A DNA stretch of 64,000 bases from Alitta virens (lineage: Eukaryota; Annelida; Polychaeta; Phyllodocida; Nereididae), in the NCBI GenBank assembly GCA_932294295.1, contig OW028580.1, positions 36,587,336-36,651,335 on the forward strand, in the 5' to 3' direction. Under the pieces are notes generated by a model that was not told the origin of the DNA, did no database searches, and saw only the letters and a list, made by a program, of their open reading frames with translations. Below are positions 21,801 through 33,429 of the stretch, in pieces (the first letter of the stretch is position 1; each line of letters opens with the position of its first letter). The position numbers were made by a program, and so were the translations under genes.

Positions 21801-24800
21801 AATATCATTCCCAAAATTCCAAGTGATGAGTTTGGGCTGGTGAACCCACGAGTCCCATAGGGACGAGTGGGTTCTCAAGTTAACCTCATCATGAGGACTT
21901 TATCCAAAATTGGCTAAAGTTATGATCACTGTAGAGCTCATTTCTATGAATTATCATGAATTTTAATCGTCGGAATAGTAGGAATTTGAACATATTTTAT
22001 TCATCTGACGTTATTTACAAAACAATTACATAATATGCAATGAAATATGCAGTTTTAATATTTCATATAAATCTTTTAAAGAGATTCTTTTTTTCTTTTT
22101 TTTTTCACCAAAGGAAACTGTTAAACATTTATGTATGTTACAGATCCCAATCTCCTAGGTCTAGACGCCAGATATAAAAACAAGAAGTTGGCATATTCAT
22201 ATCTACAGAGTGACTCATTCAGTTGAGAGTCCCATGACTGCTTAATTATTGATATATGAGTTAAGGGGTTAATGGATGTCGTGAAATCCCTTTTCAAATC
22301 ACTACGCTGGGCCCATCAGGTTAAAATACCGTTATTCGGCGTTACAACGGTCATAACCACGTGGGTTTTGTTGACAAAATGATCTGTTTGCAGAGATTAA
22401 TTAGGCAAATGATGCAGCAACCTTTCAACATGAACCCAGGACCCAATGGTTGGCAGCCCATTGCGCTACTACTGAGCTAACCCTCTGCTCTCCTAAATAG
22501 TGAAGTAATCCTAGGGTGGAAATTTACTGAACTTAAGACGTTGTTTACTGTATAGGAGGTCAGGGATTTCCTTTATCATCTCTTAACCTTGGTGTCTCCC
22601 CAGTGGCGACAAGTTTTTTGTCTTTGGGGAGTCTCCTCATTCAAAAGCCCCTTTCACACTTAGCTGGTTTTGCCGTAGTGAACCCGTAGTATTACATAAC
22701 GGTGATGTAACGCGCTTCCCAGCTCCAACCCGTCGGCTACCCGTGGATACCCGGCCATACCTGTCGAGTCACTCGTGGGACTCGTGGCCAAGCTGGGATA
22801 CCCGGCGCTGGTAGCCAGGTATGCCATGCTTGCACGGCTCACCCTTGGCAAACTCCCGGGTGTCAAAAGGGCCCGAAAAGTCGGCGGATTACCCGTGGAA
22901 GCCGGCGGGTTACCCATGCCTAATTTTACCCATAGTAAAGCCGGCGGTTTACTAGGAATAAGCCGACGGGTAGTAGGAGTAACTCGACGGCTTCCAGGAG
23001 TAACCCGCCGAGTTGTAGGAGTAATTCGCCGACTGCTACCAGTGTCAGCATCAGCGTAGGCAGCGAGGGGGTTGTATATACTTTAAAAGGCTGCTGCTCC
23101 CCTAATATTAGTCCGATTTTCCTCAAATAAGACTGAATTGTAGTATAGTTCATACTGATTTCATACATTTTTTCGGATCGAAATATTAAGCGAGATATTC
23201 TATAATATATAATAAGCAAATAAATCTATCTGTTTCTCTAAACTATATATCTACATATCTTTTATACAGTCCGGGCGCGGACATGTGAGGGAGCACCACT
23301 GTTTGCCTCCACCAACCTAGCTGCCTTCTCAGACAAATAACTCGATTAATATTACAATTCAGTCTTTATTTGACGAAAATCGGACTTATATTATGGGAGC
23401 AGCAGCCTTTTAAAGTATATACAACCCCCCTCCCTGCCTACGCTGATGCTGACGCTGGTAGCAGTCGGCGAGTCACCCATGGAACTCGGCGGATTACTCC
23501 TACTAACTGTCGGCTTACTTCTGGGACCCGTAGAACACATCGAGTGACCTGTAGAACCCGCCGAGTGACCCGTAGAACCTGCCGAATCACCCGTAGAACC
23601 CTATTTGCCTCCAGAATCCGTCGCCAACCCGGAGAAAAACGCTGTTGCATAACCGTTATGTAATACTACGGGTTCACTACGTCAAAACCGGCTAAGTGTG
23701 AAAGGGGCTTAATTAGTGAGGTCTCCTAACATAACAGTTGTCTGTATTGAAACTCATATAATTAAAAAATTGTGTATATTTTGTTTTGTGAATAAATAGA
23801 TCTGATTCAGAATATGAATATATATAATATATACAGTTACTGTAATTTTCACTAAGTCCTGCCATATCATTTCATCTTATTACATCAATGTTCTAAATAT
23901 CTATATGAATGAAATAAAAGTGATTTGTCTGTTTGTCTGCATAATCTGATTCTTACATAATCATATTACATACTTTCAGGCTTAGACTCTCTGGAACACT
24001 TGGAAATTGGTTCAACCACGATGGAAAGTCCTCCACAAATTTCCCCAGATGTGTTGAGCAACACAAAAGACATCAAACGGTTGGTTCTCTACTACAACTA
24101 TCCAACAGAGCTTCCAACTGGATGCCTTAGCAGACTCAAGAAGCTCGAGACGTTGGAAATAGGCCTTGGGGAAGGAGCACTATTAGGAGACGAATTCAAG
24201 AGTTTGGGACAGTTAAAGTCTCTCCGTATCATACATCTGCGGAATACCAGTGCTCATCAAATAACTGGTAAAACATTCGCGTCAGTTCCGCTAATCGAAG
24301 AACTGCAGATGACAAGAGTGTTGAAGTCGGTAGCATCGGATTCTTTCGTCCACTTTACAAGATTGTCGACACTAAGTCTCCTGTGTAATATAGCCTTGAA
24401 TATTTCTGACGTGATGAATGCTATTAAGCACATGACAGGCCCAACACTGCGTAGGCTAATTCTGGATGGTAGTGATAACCTTGACTTTTACAATTTGACA
24501 CCAACATTGGTGAACTCAACTAACTTTGCTAACATCACTCACCTGTCTCTTAAGAGAACACACATGGGCGCCATGGATCCCAATTTCATGTACATGCTGC
24601 CCAGCTTGAAATTTCTGTCCGTAGGCTACAATAGCATTCTGACCACAAAGCAATTTAGAAGTGGATACCAGACCTGGCAGTCAATTGAAAACATACAGGT
24701 TGAGTCTCTAGATGTTAGCCATCTCAACCAAAGAACACTGCCTGAAATTTTCTATGATGGGTTCTGCAGGAATTCTTTGAACACTTTTCGAACGCCCCCG

Positions 24801-26207
24801 GATTTTGTACGGCCACCGAAAAAGTTGGATTTGAGAAGAACTTTTGTTCTTCCTGGTGACACCCGCAAACTGTTTATGCCCCAATCCCTTCTGTATTTTT
24901 ATGCCGACCATTTTGGTTGGCTTATCTTTCAAGGCAGTGCAGAAAAACCCTTGGTAGTCAATCACAATAACATCATTTATTTGGACTTATCTTCATCTAA
25001 TTTACAAAGTTTGGTGTTGGTCAAGGGTTACAAAAAACTTCAGGCACTTGATCTCACTAACAACAGAATCCAGTTTTTACATGTTGACCAGCTGTTTCAC
25101 TTCCCAGAGTTGAGCCATCTGAATCTTAGGAGCAATGACTTGTCTAGTATGAATCTCACTGCTCTATTTGCTGGTGGTTCGAAACTGGAATGGCTGGACC
25201 TTGGTCACAACGCCTTGAAGAATCTTCCGACTAACTTGTTGATGAATTTGAAATCCCTCAAATCTGTTTCATTTCGTGGAAATCCCAGTTTAAGAGCTAC
25301 GTTGAATCTAAACAACAATTTGAAATTGGAGAAAATGGATTTGTCAAGCTGTGCTCTGACCAACCTCACAGAAGGCTTCCTGAAACAGCTTGACAACCTG
25401 CAAGACCAGCTAAACCACACGCTCAGTTTAAACGTTTCTAACAATGCATTCAAGTGCACATGCGAAACAGCATACATGGTGAACTGGTTCAAAAACTCAG
25501 ATGTTAACCTGAATGATCGAGAGTCCATAGATTGTGAATATGGGAGTAGAAAAGTCCCAATAACCAAAATTAACGTGGACAATTTATTAAAGAAGTGCTC
25601 CGGCAAACACACACCCTGGAGTGTGATCATATCAACACCGATCATTATATTTACTCTGATGATTTTTGTGTCAGTTGTGACTTATCGATTCAGATGGCAC
25701 TTAAAATGGCACGCATTCAGGATTCGACGCACTTTTCGCAATGTCATGAGCAAGTCGCGTCAAGATATTCCCCTCAACCGCTTGGAACGACAATTCGATG
25801 CATTCGTTTCATACAACCATGATGTCGATTACGAATGGGTGATAAATGAATTGATGGCTGTTGTTGAGAAACAGTGGGGCTTTAAGCTGTGCATCAGCCA
25901 GAGGGATTTCATCGTTGGTGCACCGATAGTTGAAAACATTTTGAATTCGATCGACAATAGTCGAAAGACGGTTCTCGTTGTAACTCGAGCTTTTGCTGCG
26001 AGTGAATGGTGTGAATTTGAGATGCAAATGGCTCTCATAAAAAGCAGACAAAATGTTGTTATTGTATACAAAGAAAACATTCCCGTTGAGGCAATGTCAA
26101 ACACATTGAGAACTCTTGTCAGATCTGTTAATTACATCGAGTACAACCAAGATCCAGCTGGTTTGAGAACTTTTTGGGAGAGGCTACGTACTAGTCTAGG
26201 CAGTTGA
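18874..26207 (+). CDS. Toll-like receptor (single-cysteine-cluster type), two coding exons
   Basis: Coding exons 18874-19183 and 23980-26207 join in phase 1 (AGAG|GTAGGT ... TTTCAG|GC), restoring an LRR across the junction, and give about 845 residues. Domains in order: signal peptide (1-25), LRRNT with four cysteines (33-46), roughly 15-18 LRRs, one LRRCT (about 591-645, 'FKCTCETAYMVNW...'), TM (about 650-673), TIR (about 707-840). TIR box 1 is 'FDAFVSYNHD', box 2 'LCISQRDFIVGAP' and box 3 'FW' near residue 835. The BB-loop proline typical of RD(x)PG is Val here. A single LRRCT makes it vertebrate-like rather than Drosophila Toll-like in layout. Family role: innate pattern recognition at a membrane, signalling through MyD88-type TIR adaptors; the ligand is unknown. 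The ATG at 18874 was chosen over an in-frame GTG nine bases upstream. Confidence 0.92.
19330..19596 (+). pseudogene. LINE ORF2 C-terminal fragment in the TLR intron
   Basis: The translation contains 'MWNRCVRKLLGVPYQTH', '...LTTLMDCPHSW', 'RFLSLLKSMMNS' and 'AIVRYVA', the pattern found after the RT domain of CR1/RTE-like non-LTR retrotransposons. Only the end of the ORF is present, as expected of a 5'-truncated insertion. The clade is uncertain. Confidence 0.6.
19905..20165 (-). mobile_element. tRNA-derived SINE (family A), near full length
   Basis: Read on the minus strand: a tRNA-like head with a B box (GTTTGATCC in 'CCCAGGTTTGATCCCTGG'), a body with 'CAAGTAAAAGATCCCACCC', and a tail with the 'CTTATCATCACATC' / 'CTGGCAGCTGGTCATATAA' motif. 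The same body recurs at 29.1, 32.0, 37.2, 46.2, 53.8, 55.3 and 61.5 kb. It is located in the TLR intron. Confidence 0.8.
20166..20405 (+). repeat. Dispersed ~240-bp repeat, copy 1
   Basis: Clearly homologous to 35100-35358, with shared blocks such as 'TATTTCCACCAGGTG', 'TTCCCGCCCTT', 'CATCCTAGCAGCAGTATTT' (one change) and 'ACTATGTCTGAAAAGCAAAA'. It abuts the SINE on its left. No coding potential. Confidence 0.8.
21280..21880. repeat. Short tandem duplication and a hairpin in the TLR intron
   Basis: A ~33-bp unit with 'TTTCNTTTCTAGAGC' is duplicated near 21296-21360. At about 21843-21875 a near-palindrome GAACCCAC..GTCCC-ata-GGGAC..GTGGGTTC can fold. No other feature was seen from 20.4 to 22.4 kb. 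Confidence 0.6.
22400..22490 (-). mobile_element. tRNA-like SINE head or tRNA pseudogene (family B)
   Basis: The minus strand contains an A box (TTAGCTCAGTAGTAG, 22466-22480) and a B-box-like GGGTTCATG near 22431-22440, at tRNA-like spacing. The 3' acceptor pairing is not preserved, so it is not a functional tRNA. It differs from SINE family A. Confidence 0.6.
22645..23710. mobile_element. Foldback/MITE-like element with long inverted arms and GC-rich subrepeats
   Basis: Terminal inverted repeats of about 60 bp (AAGCCCCTTTCACACTTAGC at the left; its complement at 23691-23710) flank arms of about 505 and 364 bp. Each arm carries a tandem array of degenerate ~21-bp GC-rich units (themes CCCGTAGAACC, CGGCGGGTTAC). 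Next to the centre lies a conserved inner block ('TATATACTTTAAAAGGCTGC' and its complement). The spacer of ~200 bp is AT-rich. The arms differ mainly in array length. No target-site duplication is obvious and there is no transposase. It sits in the TLR intron, where it would form a long hairpin in pre-mRNA. Confidence 0.85.
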
Positions 26208-26575
26208 TCACAATTATTTCAATGGAAACTGTGATTTCTGCTACTAGTGGTTCTCATGTTGTTCCAATGGGCCAATTAGAATTCATCAATTTAATCCTCT
26301 CCTCCAGGAGTGTATAAGTCAGTGCACTTGTCTCATCAATCACTCGCCTTCATTTCACCGACACACCTCACCATTATTCTAAGTATTCATCTCTAAAAAA
26401 AAAGAACCTAGTATATTATAGAATTATTCAAAAACATTTGTTCATTTATTTCTATTTCTCCATAGTTTAAAAAGTTACATTCATTTGTTAAACATTCAAT
26501 TTTCAAATGATTTCCTGAGCCTAGGCCCACTAATCAGGGCTATATGTACTAATGAATGTATTATGTTTTCTGCCT

Positions 26576-26581
26576 AATAAA
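26576..26581 (+). terminator. Candidate polyadenylation signal of the TLR gene
   Basis: AATAAA lies 369 bases after the TLR stop codon in an AT-rich 3' UTR. No other AATAAA was noticed between the stop and this site. Confidence 0.6.
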
Positions 26582-27603
26582 GATGGGCTGTAATTCCTAG
26601 TTCTCGTTGTGTTAACTTATTTTTCAGCATTTCAATATCTCAATAGCAAGAATTTGTACAAACATCTAACTTGTTATTATATAAATATTCTATATTGATT
26701 ACCATGGCATGCTGAGCCAAATTTTACATCATCATAATGTTAAAATTTTCAAGTGTAAATGTGATTACAAACACATGAGTCAATTTTTGGGTTGGCTTTA
26801 GCCAATACGTTTTGTTTGATTAGGCATGCTGAGATACGTCCGGGTAGCCATTTTGAAACATGGAAACATGGAATTGTGGAGTGAATTTGGAAACCTTCTT
26901 TTTTTTCACTTGTAAACATCTATTTTTTCACTAAACTCCTTGGTAGTTTTTAAAACATGATTATTCCAGCCGACTGACTGCAATCAGAGAAAGTGTTAAT
27001 TACCGTTAGACGGCAGCACCTGCAAGTGCTTTACCAACAGATCTTACTGTTGCTACATTTCTCTGGTATTTTAGCATATTTCAAGGTTGCACCTGCTGTT
27101 GCTACAACTCGGTGTATTACTACTAGACCAATCCTTCCCTTTCGGAAATTACTTGTTTTGCATCTTTCAAATAATGCTACAGATTCCATTATGAGGCACA
27201 CAAGGAGGCATTTGGAGTTAGAATTTCCCTTTATGATAATTGCAAACTCAATAAATTCTCTTGTTAAATCACCTGTGACAGTCGTAAATGTTTTACCCCT
27301 GCCAACTGTTGCTCACACTGTCACCAGCAGATGATGGTAGTATGTCAAACTTCTACCAGGTGGCGAAATGATCGAAATGCTGCCATCTACCGGAGTTACC
27401 TCTGGTCTCAGCGTCGCAATACATTATAATAAATTAGAAACACAGATTGAAACCAAAAAAAGTCCTATGTATGTATGTATTTATGTATGTATGTATGTAT
27501 GTATGTATTTTTATTTATCTATTTATGTATCTATGTATCCATCTATCTATGTATCTTTGTACCACTCACCAACTGGTGCATTTTAGCATTATGTACGCCA
27601 TTG

Positions 27604-27972
27604 TACAAATCATCATGTACAACAGTTAGCTGTTGCGCTGCGCTGGGATTGGTAGGCAGCCAGAAACTAGGCGGGCCTAAAGCAGCGTCATAGTTCGTTT
27701 TATTGAATAACTTTGTCAGTTTTAATCCTAATATTCAAACATTTTCTGAAAGCTTAAGTACAAATCCTCATGTACAACAGTTAGCCAGCCACGCTGCACT
27801 TGGATTGGAAGGCAGCCAAAAGTGGGCGTGGCCTGTAGCAGCGTCTCCAGCGTCATGATAGAAATCAGGCACTTTTATCTTGGAAGAAATATACATTTCT
27901 TCCAAGCTTTTATCAATAACGTTGTCAGTTTTCGTCCGATTTTTAAAATTAAAACATTTTCTGAAAACTTCG
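27604..27972 (+). repeat. Diverged tandem duplication of ~160-210 bp units
   Basis: Two units share 'CATGTACAACAGTTAGC', a 'GGCAGCCA.AA' core and 'AACATTTTCTGAAA', at about 27604-27755 and 27763-27972. The second contains a perfect 12-bp-arm hairpin, CTTGGAAGAAAT-atac-ATTTCTTCCAAG, near 27880-27907. Confidence 0.75.
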
Positions 27973-28931
27973 GTCGTCATCTATATTGATTTGTGTTATC
28001 AATCAATTACATGAATTGTAGACGGAGTGCATTTTTCCAGTGAATTATAATAGGGAATTCGAATAATTTTTATTGACACTTGGATAGGGTTCAGTGGTAC
28101 AAAACAATTACATAATGGTTACATTGTGAGACATGAGATATGTACACCCTCTCTTGGCTTATCGGCCTTGTTTTACATTGACACTTTTGGGTGTACATAT
28201 CTTTGTATCTATGTATCTATGTATCTTATGTATGTATGTATGTATATACGTATCTATCTAATATGCACCTGTATCTACGCTAATATGATGTACATTGCTG
28301 ATACACATTGTATCAGTATATTGCCATTTCCTCTTCCATCCATGGGGGCCACTTGATAACGACAAAGTCTTGTCCTAAAGTGGTCCCCAGTCCTTTCAAA
28401 TATGTTATACACGAAAGGACAATAAGGAGATTCTGATTCTAATTATTAATACATTTTTCTATTCACCTCATTTAACCATAACTATAATTACATTCTGTTG
28501 TTTGTGACAAAGTTACCTGTCTGTTACCTGCAGCCAACATTGAGAGCATGTTTCCGCAAATACAGCGATCCCATTTACTTGATAATGGGCAATTTAGGAC
28601 CTCCCATCAGGAAACAACTTTCTGGCAGTAAAATCAATTGAGAATTGAAGTTTCTTTGGAAATATTTATCCTCAAGCTGCAATGATTTACGACTCGAAGA
28701 TCAAACTCAAAACATTTGTGATTGTCGTGGCAAGAAGGAACATTATGAGGTATGTAAACATGTATTTTGGTAGAATTTAAGAAACGAACATGTGTTATGA
28801 CATATTGTTTTTATGGAATGGTTCTTTTAATTCAAATAATAATACTTCACAAATCAAGACAACCTTTACATTATTCTCCGCCATTTTACCCCAAATGTAA
28901 TTCATTACCATTATATTTTACCTCTCAATTA

Positions 28932-28990
28932 GGACCTCGCCATTAAGACCAGTAGAATGTGCACCAAGAGGTGGTCTTAATGGTGAGGTT
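28932..28990. repeat. Small palindromic element (18-bp arms)
   Basis: ACCTCGCCATTAAGACCA and its near-complement TGGTCTTAATGGTGAGGT flank a ~20-base loop. The arm sequence (TGGTCTTAATGGTGAGGT theme) recurs at 18.3, 39.97, 44.4-44.6 and 61.6 kb, so it is a dispersed motif. Confidence 0.65.
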
Positions 28991-29039
28991 ATACTTTTAT
29001 AAATAAATTAGAGCAATTGACTATTGTCATTTTGATCAG

Positions 29040-29345
29040 CTGTAGACATTCAATGTTCAATATCTCAATGCTACTGGGTCTGAAACTTCGTCAGCTTATA
29101 TGACCAGCTATCAGAGGCAGATGTAATGATGAGATGATAATCTTAAGCTTTGGAGTCCATACCATGTTGCACATTTACCCCATGGGTGGGGTCTTTTACT
29201 TGCCTCAGCATACACCGAGTAAAAGGCACCTTCAATTTAACGTCTCATGTGATCTAGTGCCCGGGCCAGGGATCGAACCCGGGACTTATACAATGTGGAA
29301 TTGGTGGATGCCTGAATCATGAGGCCAATACTGTTTTAACTAACA
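29040..29345 (-). mobile_element. tRNA-derived SINE (family A), near full length
   Basis: On the minus strand a canonical B box GGTTCGATCCC lies at about 29270-29280, followed by the shared body ('CAAGTAAAAGACCCCACCC') and tail ('TCATCTCATCATTACATCTG'). It ends near 29040 with 'CATTGAGATATTGAAC'. This is the best-preserved head in the window. Confidence 0.85.
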
Positions 29346-29457
29346 ATTTAGTAAACTTTACATATCGAGGTATTCATCATTCAAAGGGGATTGACATATA
29401 TCATCCTTTCGTATTTACCATACAGTAAAATAAAATGATAAGAGTCAAGAGTACATC

Positions 29458-29459
<2 letters not shown>

Positions 29460-29497
<38 letters not shown>

Positions 29498-29860
29498 TAT
29501 GCTTAGTGTTTAGTATTGTTATTGAACCTAAATTGTTGTGCTAAAATTATTTGTTAGTGCTTTTTAAACAGTATTATTACTATTATTTGTTTAGTTCCGG
29601 TGCTTTGGAATTTCTTAGACAGACTATGTAGTGTTGATTAGTATTAGTCATAATATAGCTCTAATTATTTAATTATTTTACCTGTTGATCCATGTATTTC
29701 TATTATCTTTTTATTTGTTGCCATTTATTATTTTGTCATGCTGACACATGTATCAATTTGATATTTTGCTGTCAATAAAAAATCTATATAATACAATATA
29801 ATACAATATAATACAATAAAATACAATGTAATACAATATAATGCAATGCAGCAAAACACA
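29460..29860. repeat. (TA)n microsatellite and a 10-bp AATACAATAT-type tandem repeat
   Basis: About 17 TA units at 29460-29494. About seven degenerate copies of a 10-bp unit (ATAATACAAT) lie at about 29788-29855. Confidence 0.9.
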
Positions 29861-31984
29861 ATAGAATTACTAAAAATCATGACGATATAGTGCACTGTAG
29901 CCTCAATTCAAAAGACAATTGAAGAAAAGTCTCATTAGTTGAAGGTCTGTGCTGTTCATTAGAAGGGGGTACCACTGGCAGATGTAATGATGGAACGGTA
30001 CTTTCAATCTTTTAAACCATTGTTACACGTGCTTAGGCCAGGCTATTTTAGATTCTACTCTTGCTGTGAGCTTTATTGTTCATGGTGTTTGTTGTACAGC
30101 ACATAAGACAGCTGCTAATATGTTGCACGGCTGCAGTCTATGTTGTACAGTGTGGATAACATAAGCAATGTTGGATTATATCAAGGTAGAGTTGTGTGGA
30201 CTTCTTCTCATCCCACAAAATGTTGAACTCCTCACCATCCACTATTGTTTTCGTAAATTCCCCACCAGGTGGCGACATCATAAATAGAAATCAGCAGCCG
30301 CCAGGTGTGGACACTGTACTTCGATCAGAGCTTCAGCATTTTGGGCTAAACAGAAACTAACAAAACATAAGCTGCATAGCAGCAAACCCTCAGAGAGCAC
30401 TGAAACTTGACGACTGTTCCAGCATCGTGAACACTGCCAACCTTTTTCGTTCAACAATGAATCGTGATTTGGGTAAGAAAACCTATACCATTTGAATTTT
30501 AAAAACCAAGCGAAGACACCTCCTGAACTGATATTTGTAAGGAAATTTTATGATTTGGCAATTCTATATCGTACAATAAATTCTGGACAAATACACTGTT
30601 AATGTTTAAAGTTGATGTAGGGGGCAAGTAAGGAGACCTGGACCATACAGAAAACTTGGCCACCCTCAGTACAATTTCTCATTGACAAAATCTGATTGAG
30701 GATATATTAGAAATATACATATTGCTATAATTAACACATAATCAGAGTGCAATAATGTGATTGATATTTCGTTCTTGATATGTAGAAAAATACGGTTGTC
30801 ATTTATTTTGAGGGACTGATATACGGATAACTAAGCCACCTCAGGTTGGGAGAACTATGACGCTGATCTATGTCTTCCTCTGTGGAAAAAAATATACAAT
30901 AAAGAAATCTTTTTTAATTAGGGAATCACCAAAAGTATTGAATATTACATATTTTTTGTTGACCCAGGAGATGTCATTAAACTTCTAGTTTATCATACTG
31001 AAATCATTTTGCCAAAACCATCAAAAGTCCAAAGAACTAATGGATTTTTGACTTGTATCTGAATGTCATTTTCAACAGTAAACACTGGTGAAGCTTAGCT
31101 ATGATGTACAAGATTATGGTTGTCTTTTTCAAATCATGCAAGTTTCTTAACACACTGACACTTTCATTGACTTTACCAAATTAAACAGGCATAACTGTTC
31201 CCATTTCCAGTTTATTTACTGTCAATTGGGACTCAGTTCTCCCTCCACCATGGCCCAGTTCTCCTTTCCGGAAGGAGAACTTGGCCACTTTTTTTTAAAA
31301 TACAATTTCCAAAGGCACCTGACATTATTAAAGGAATACTAAAGTAAGTTTCAGAAACAAACAATCAAACAAACAATCAAACAAACAGTCAAATGATCTT
31401 TATTGCTGTTGGATCAGTAAAGAATAAAATTTGAAAAACAGCCTAGTTCTCTTTTAAAAAAGGGCTGCCAGTTAGTTCCTACTGCCCATCGGTCGGACAA
31501 ACTTTTCATTCAGGTGATAACAATACCCTCCTGGAACAGTATTAGACAATGAGACGACACATAACATAGGCCTCCTTTCCAACTTGATTGTTGCACTTAT
31601 CAATGCTGTTTGAAGTTTCATTGACTTGCAGAAGAACTTCCTGCACTCGAGATAGCTAAATAAACACTTGAATTTCACTATGAAATATTTGAATCTACGT
31701 TACAATGTTATCACGTAATAGCTAGTAAGAATATCAGTAGTGTAGAAGTCAACATATAGTTTCATATTGAACACTGGGAAGGTGCAGTGATTTTATAGGG
31801 CAGTACATTTCATGATAGGTTACAGACAGTTATGATCTGTGGGATAATTACATAAGATAAGTTATCAGAAAGAGCAAATAGCCAGTTTATAGAATGCACC
31901 TGATTAAATGGGTTGGTCTTCCAGTTATCATAAAGATATACAAAATTAAGACAGTTTGCTGGGGCCCAGAACCACAATCGTGTC
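29861..31984. other. Intergenic DNA, no gene recognised
   Basis: Contains a CTCF-like motif at 30262-30275 and an AAACAAACAATC minisatellite near 31357-31392. Nothing else stands out. Confidence 0.5.
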
Positions 31985-32190
31985 AATGACTCACTGCTAC
32001 TCAGACTAAAGCGTATAGTCAGCTTATATGGTCATCTGTCAGAGGCAGCCGTTATGATGAGATGATAAGGCTTGGGAGTCCACACTATGTTACACAATTA
32101 CACCATGGGTGGGGTCCTTTACTTGCCTCAACATGAACATAATTTTAAGACATTTTAACTCTTGACTAGAATGTCATGTGAAGTGACATA
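31985..32190 (-). mobile_element. SINE family A fragment (body and tail)
   Basis: Shares with the other copies 'ACACCATGGGTGGGGTCCTT'-type and 'GAGATGATAAGGCTTG' blocks, read on the plus strand. The tRNA head is missing. Confidence 0.75.
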
Positions 32191-32229
32191 TCTACAGAAT
32201 TAGATGTCTATAAAAACTGGTCAAATCAT

Positions 32230-32265
32230 TCTATCATTCTATCTAGATCTATCTATCTATCCATC

Positions 32266-32300
<35 letters not shown>

Positions 32301-32428
32301 CATCCATCTATCTATCTATCTATCTATCTTTCTATCTATCTATCCTTCCATCTATCTATCCATCCATCTATCTATCCTTTATCCATCCATCTATCTATCC
32401 ATCTAACCATCTATCTATCTATCTATTT
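32230..32428 (+). repeat. (TCTA)n/(TCCA)n microsatellite, ~200 bp
   Basis: A long interrupted tetranucleotide array. The Ser/Ile/Tyr/Leu-rich frame over it (32204-32620) is an artefact. Confidence 0.95.
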
Positions 32429-33429
32429 GTCTTTATGTCTCTTTTAGGACTTGCTTTCTACTTAATTTCTTACTTACTTTCTCACTTTCAATTTTTTCTT
32501 TCTTTCTGTTTTTCTTTCTTTGGGGAATTCGATCATTCAAGCAAACAAATAGGCAAAACACCAACCAAGGCCTGGGAAATTGTTTCTGAGAGTAGCTGGA
32601 AATTCCCTCAACAAAAATAGTGTAAGAAATTGTAGCTATTACATAGCAACATAATTATTTTGCACTGGTGGTATTTTCTTTTATATCTTAAGAGTGCTAT
32701 CTAGATGTTTATCTCTTTATAGAGGGTAATTTTCTTCAATAATACAATACTTTACAACAAAAGTCCAACCCGTATCAGTGCAGTTCATCAGCAATTACGC
32801 CAAATTAGGGGTAAAAATCTAGATCTTTAATACTGGTTTCAGACGAATATATTTTCTCTCTTGTCTAGACTTTTAGATAATTGTTTTATTTGCATAAAGT
32901 ATGTTTGTAGTGATGGCGGTTCTTGAGCATTCCAAAGGTTAGGCCTATTTATGCTAATTTCTGAATACGATTTTCTGGCCTAGGAATAATGTCCTTCAGA
33001 ATTGCCTAAATGATCACCAAAGATGAACTGAAATACGCAGTTCAAAGATATTATAAAGCATTATATAACTAGCCATGTGCATAAAAGCATGAATAAGATC
33101 AAAGACTTAAATACTAGGTATTTATTCTCTTAGTGACTTATTATAATCTTATTAAGTTTCCATATTCATTGATAAAGTCTTACCAGAAAATTTCTTTACA
33201 ATAACCGTGAAATTTTGTTCTTTCCAAAGTGACTTAAAGAGTTTAAATGCCACTGAAAGATCTAAAGCTCTTCAAAGAGGCAGGAAGCAATATATGGACT
33301 CATCAATGACGTCACAAAAGAACGTAATTACATAACAATTGATGGCTTATATCCGGTAGAGTACATCTTTAAGAAGAACAATGAAACAGCTTATCCTATG
33401 AGATCCTGCAGTATAATGAGTACATGTTT

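Larger units (their letters stand above)
26600..29030. other. Intergenic DNA with microsatellites
   Basis: Contains TATG/TATC microsatellites at about 27466-27560 and 28195-28265 and the tandem duplication listed separately. No gene was recognised; frames across the microsatellites are artefacts. Confidence 0.6.

Noticed and set aside
22400..22490. Functional tRNA gene
   Set aside because: A and B boxes exist but no acceptor-stem pairing was found and the T arm is degenerate.
22660..23663. Several ~70-100-codon frames on both strands
   Set aside because: They lie in the GC-rich subrepeats of the foldback element and mirror each other through its inverted arms.
24708..26104. Minus-strand frames inside the TLR exon
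   Set aside because: Shadows of the TLR coding sequence.
32204..32620. 138-codon frame rich in Ser/Ile/Tyr/Leu
   Set aside because: Translation of a (TCTA)n microsatellite.
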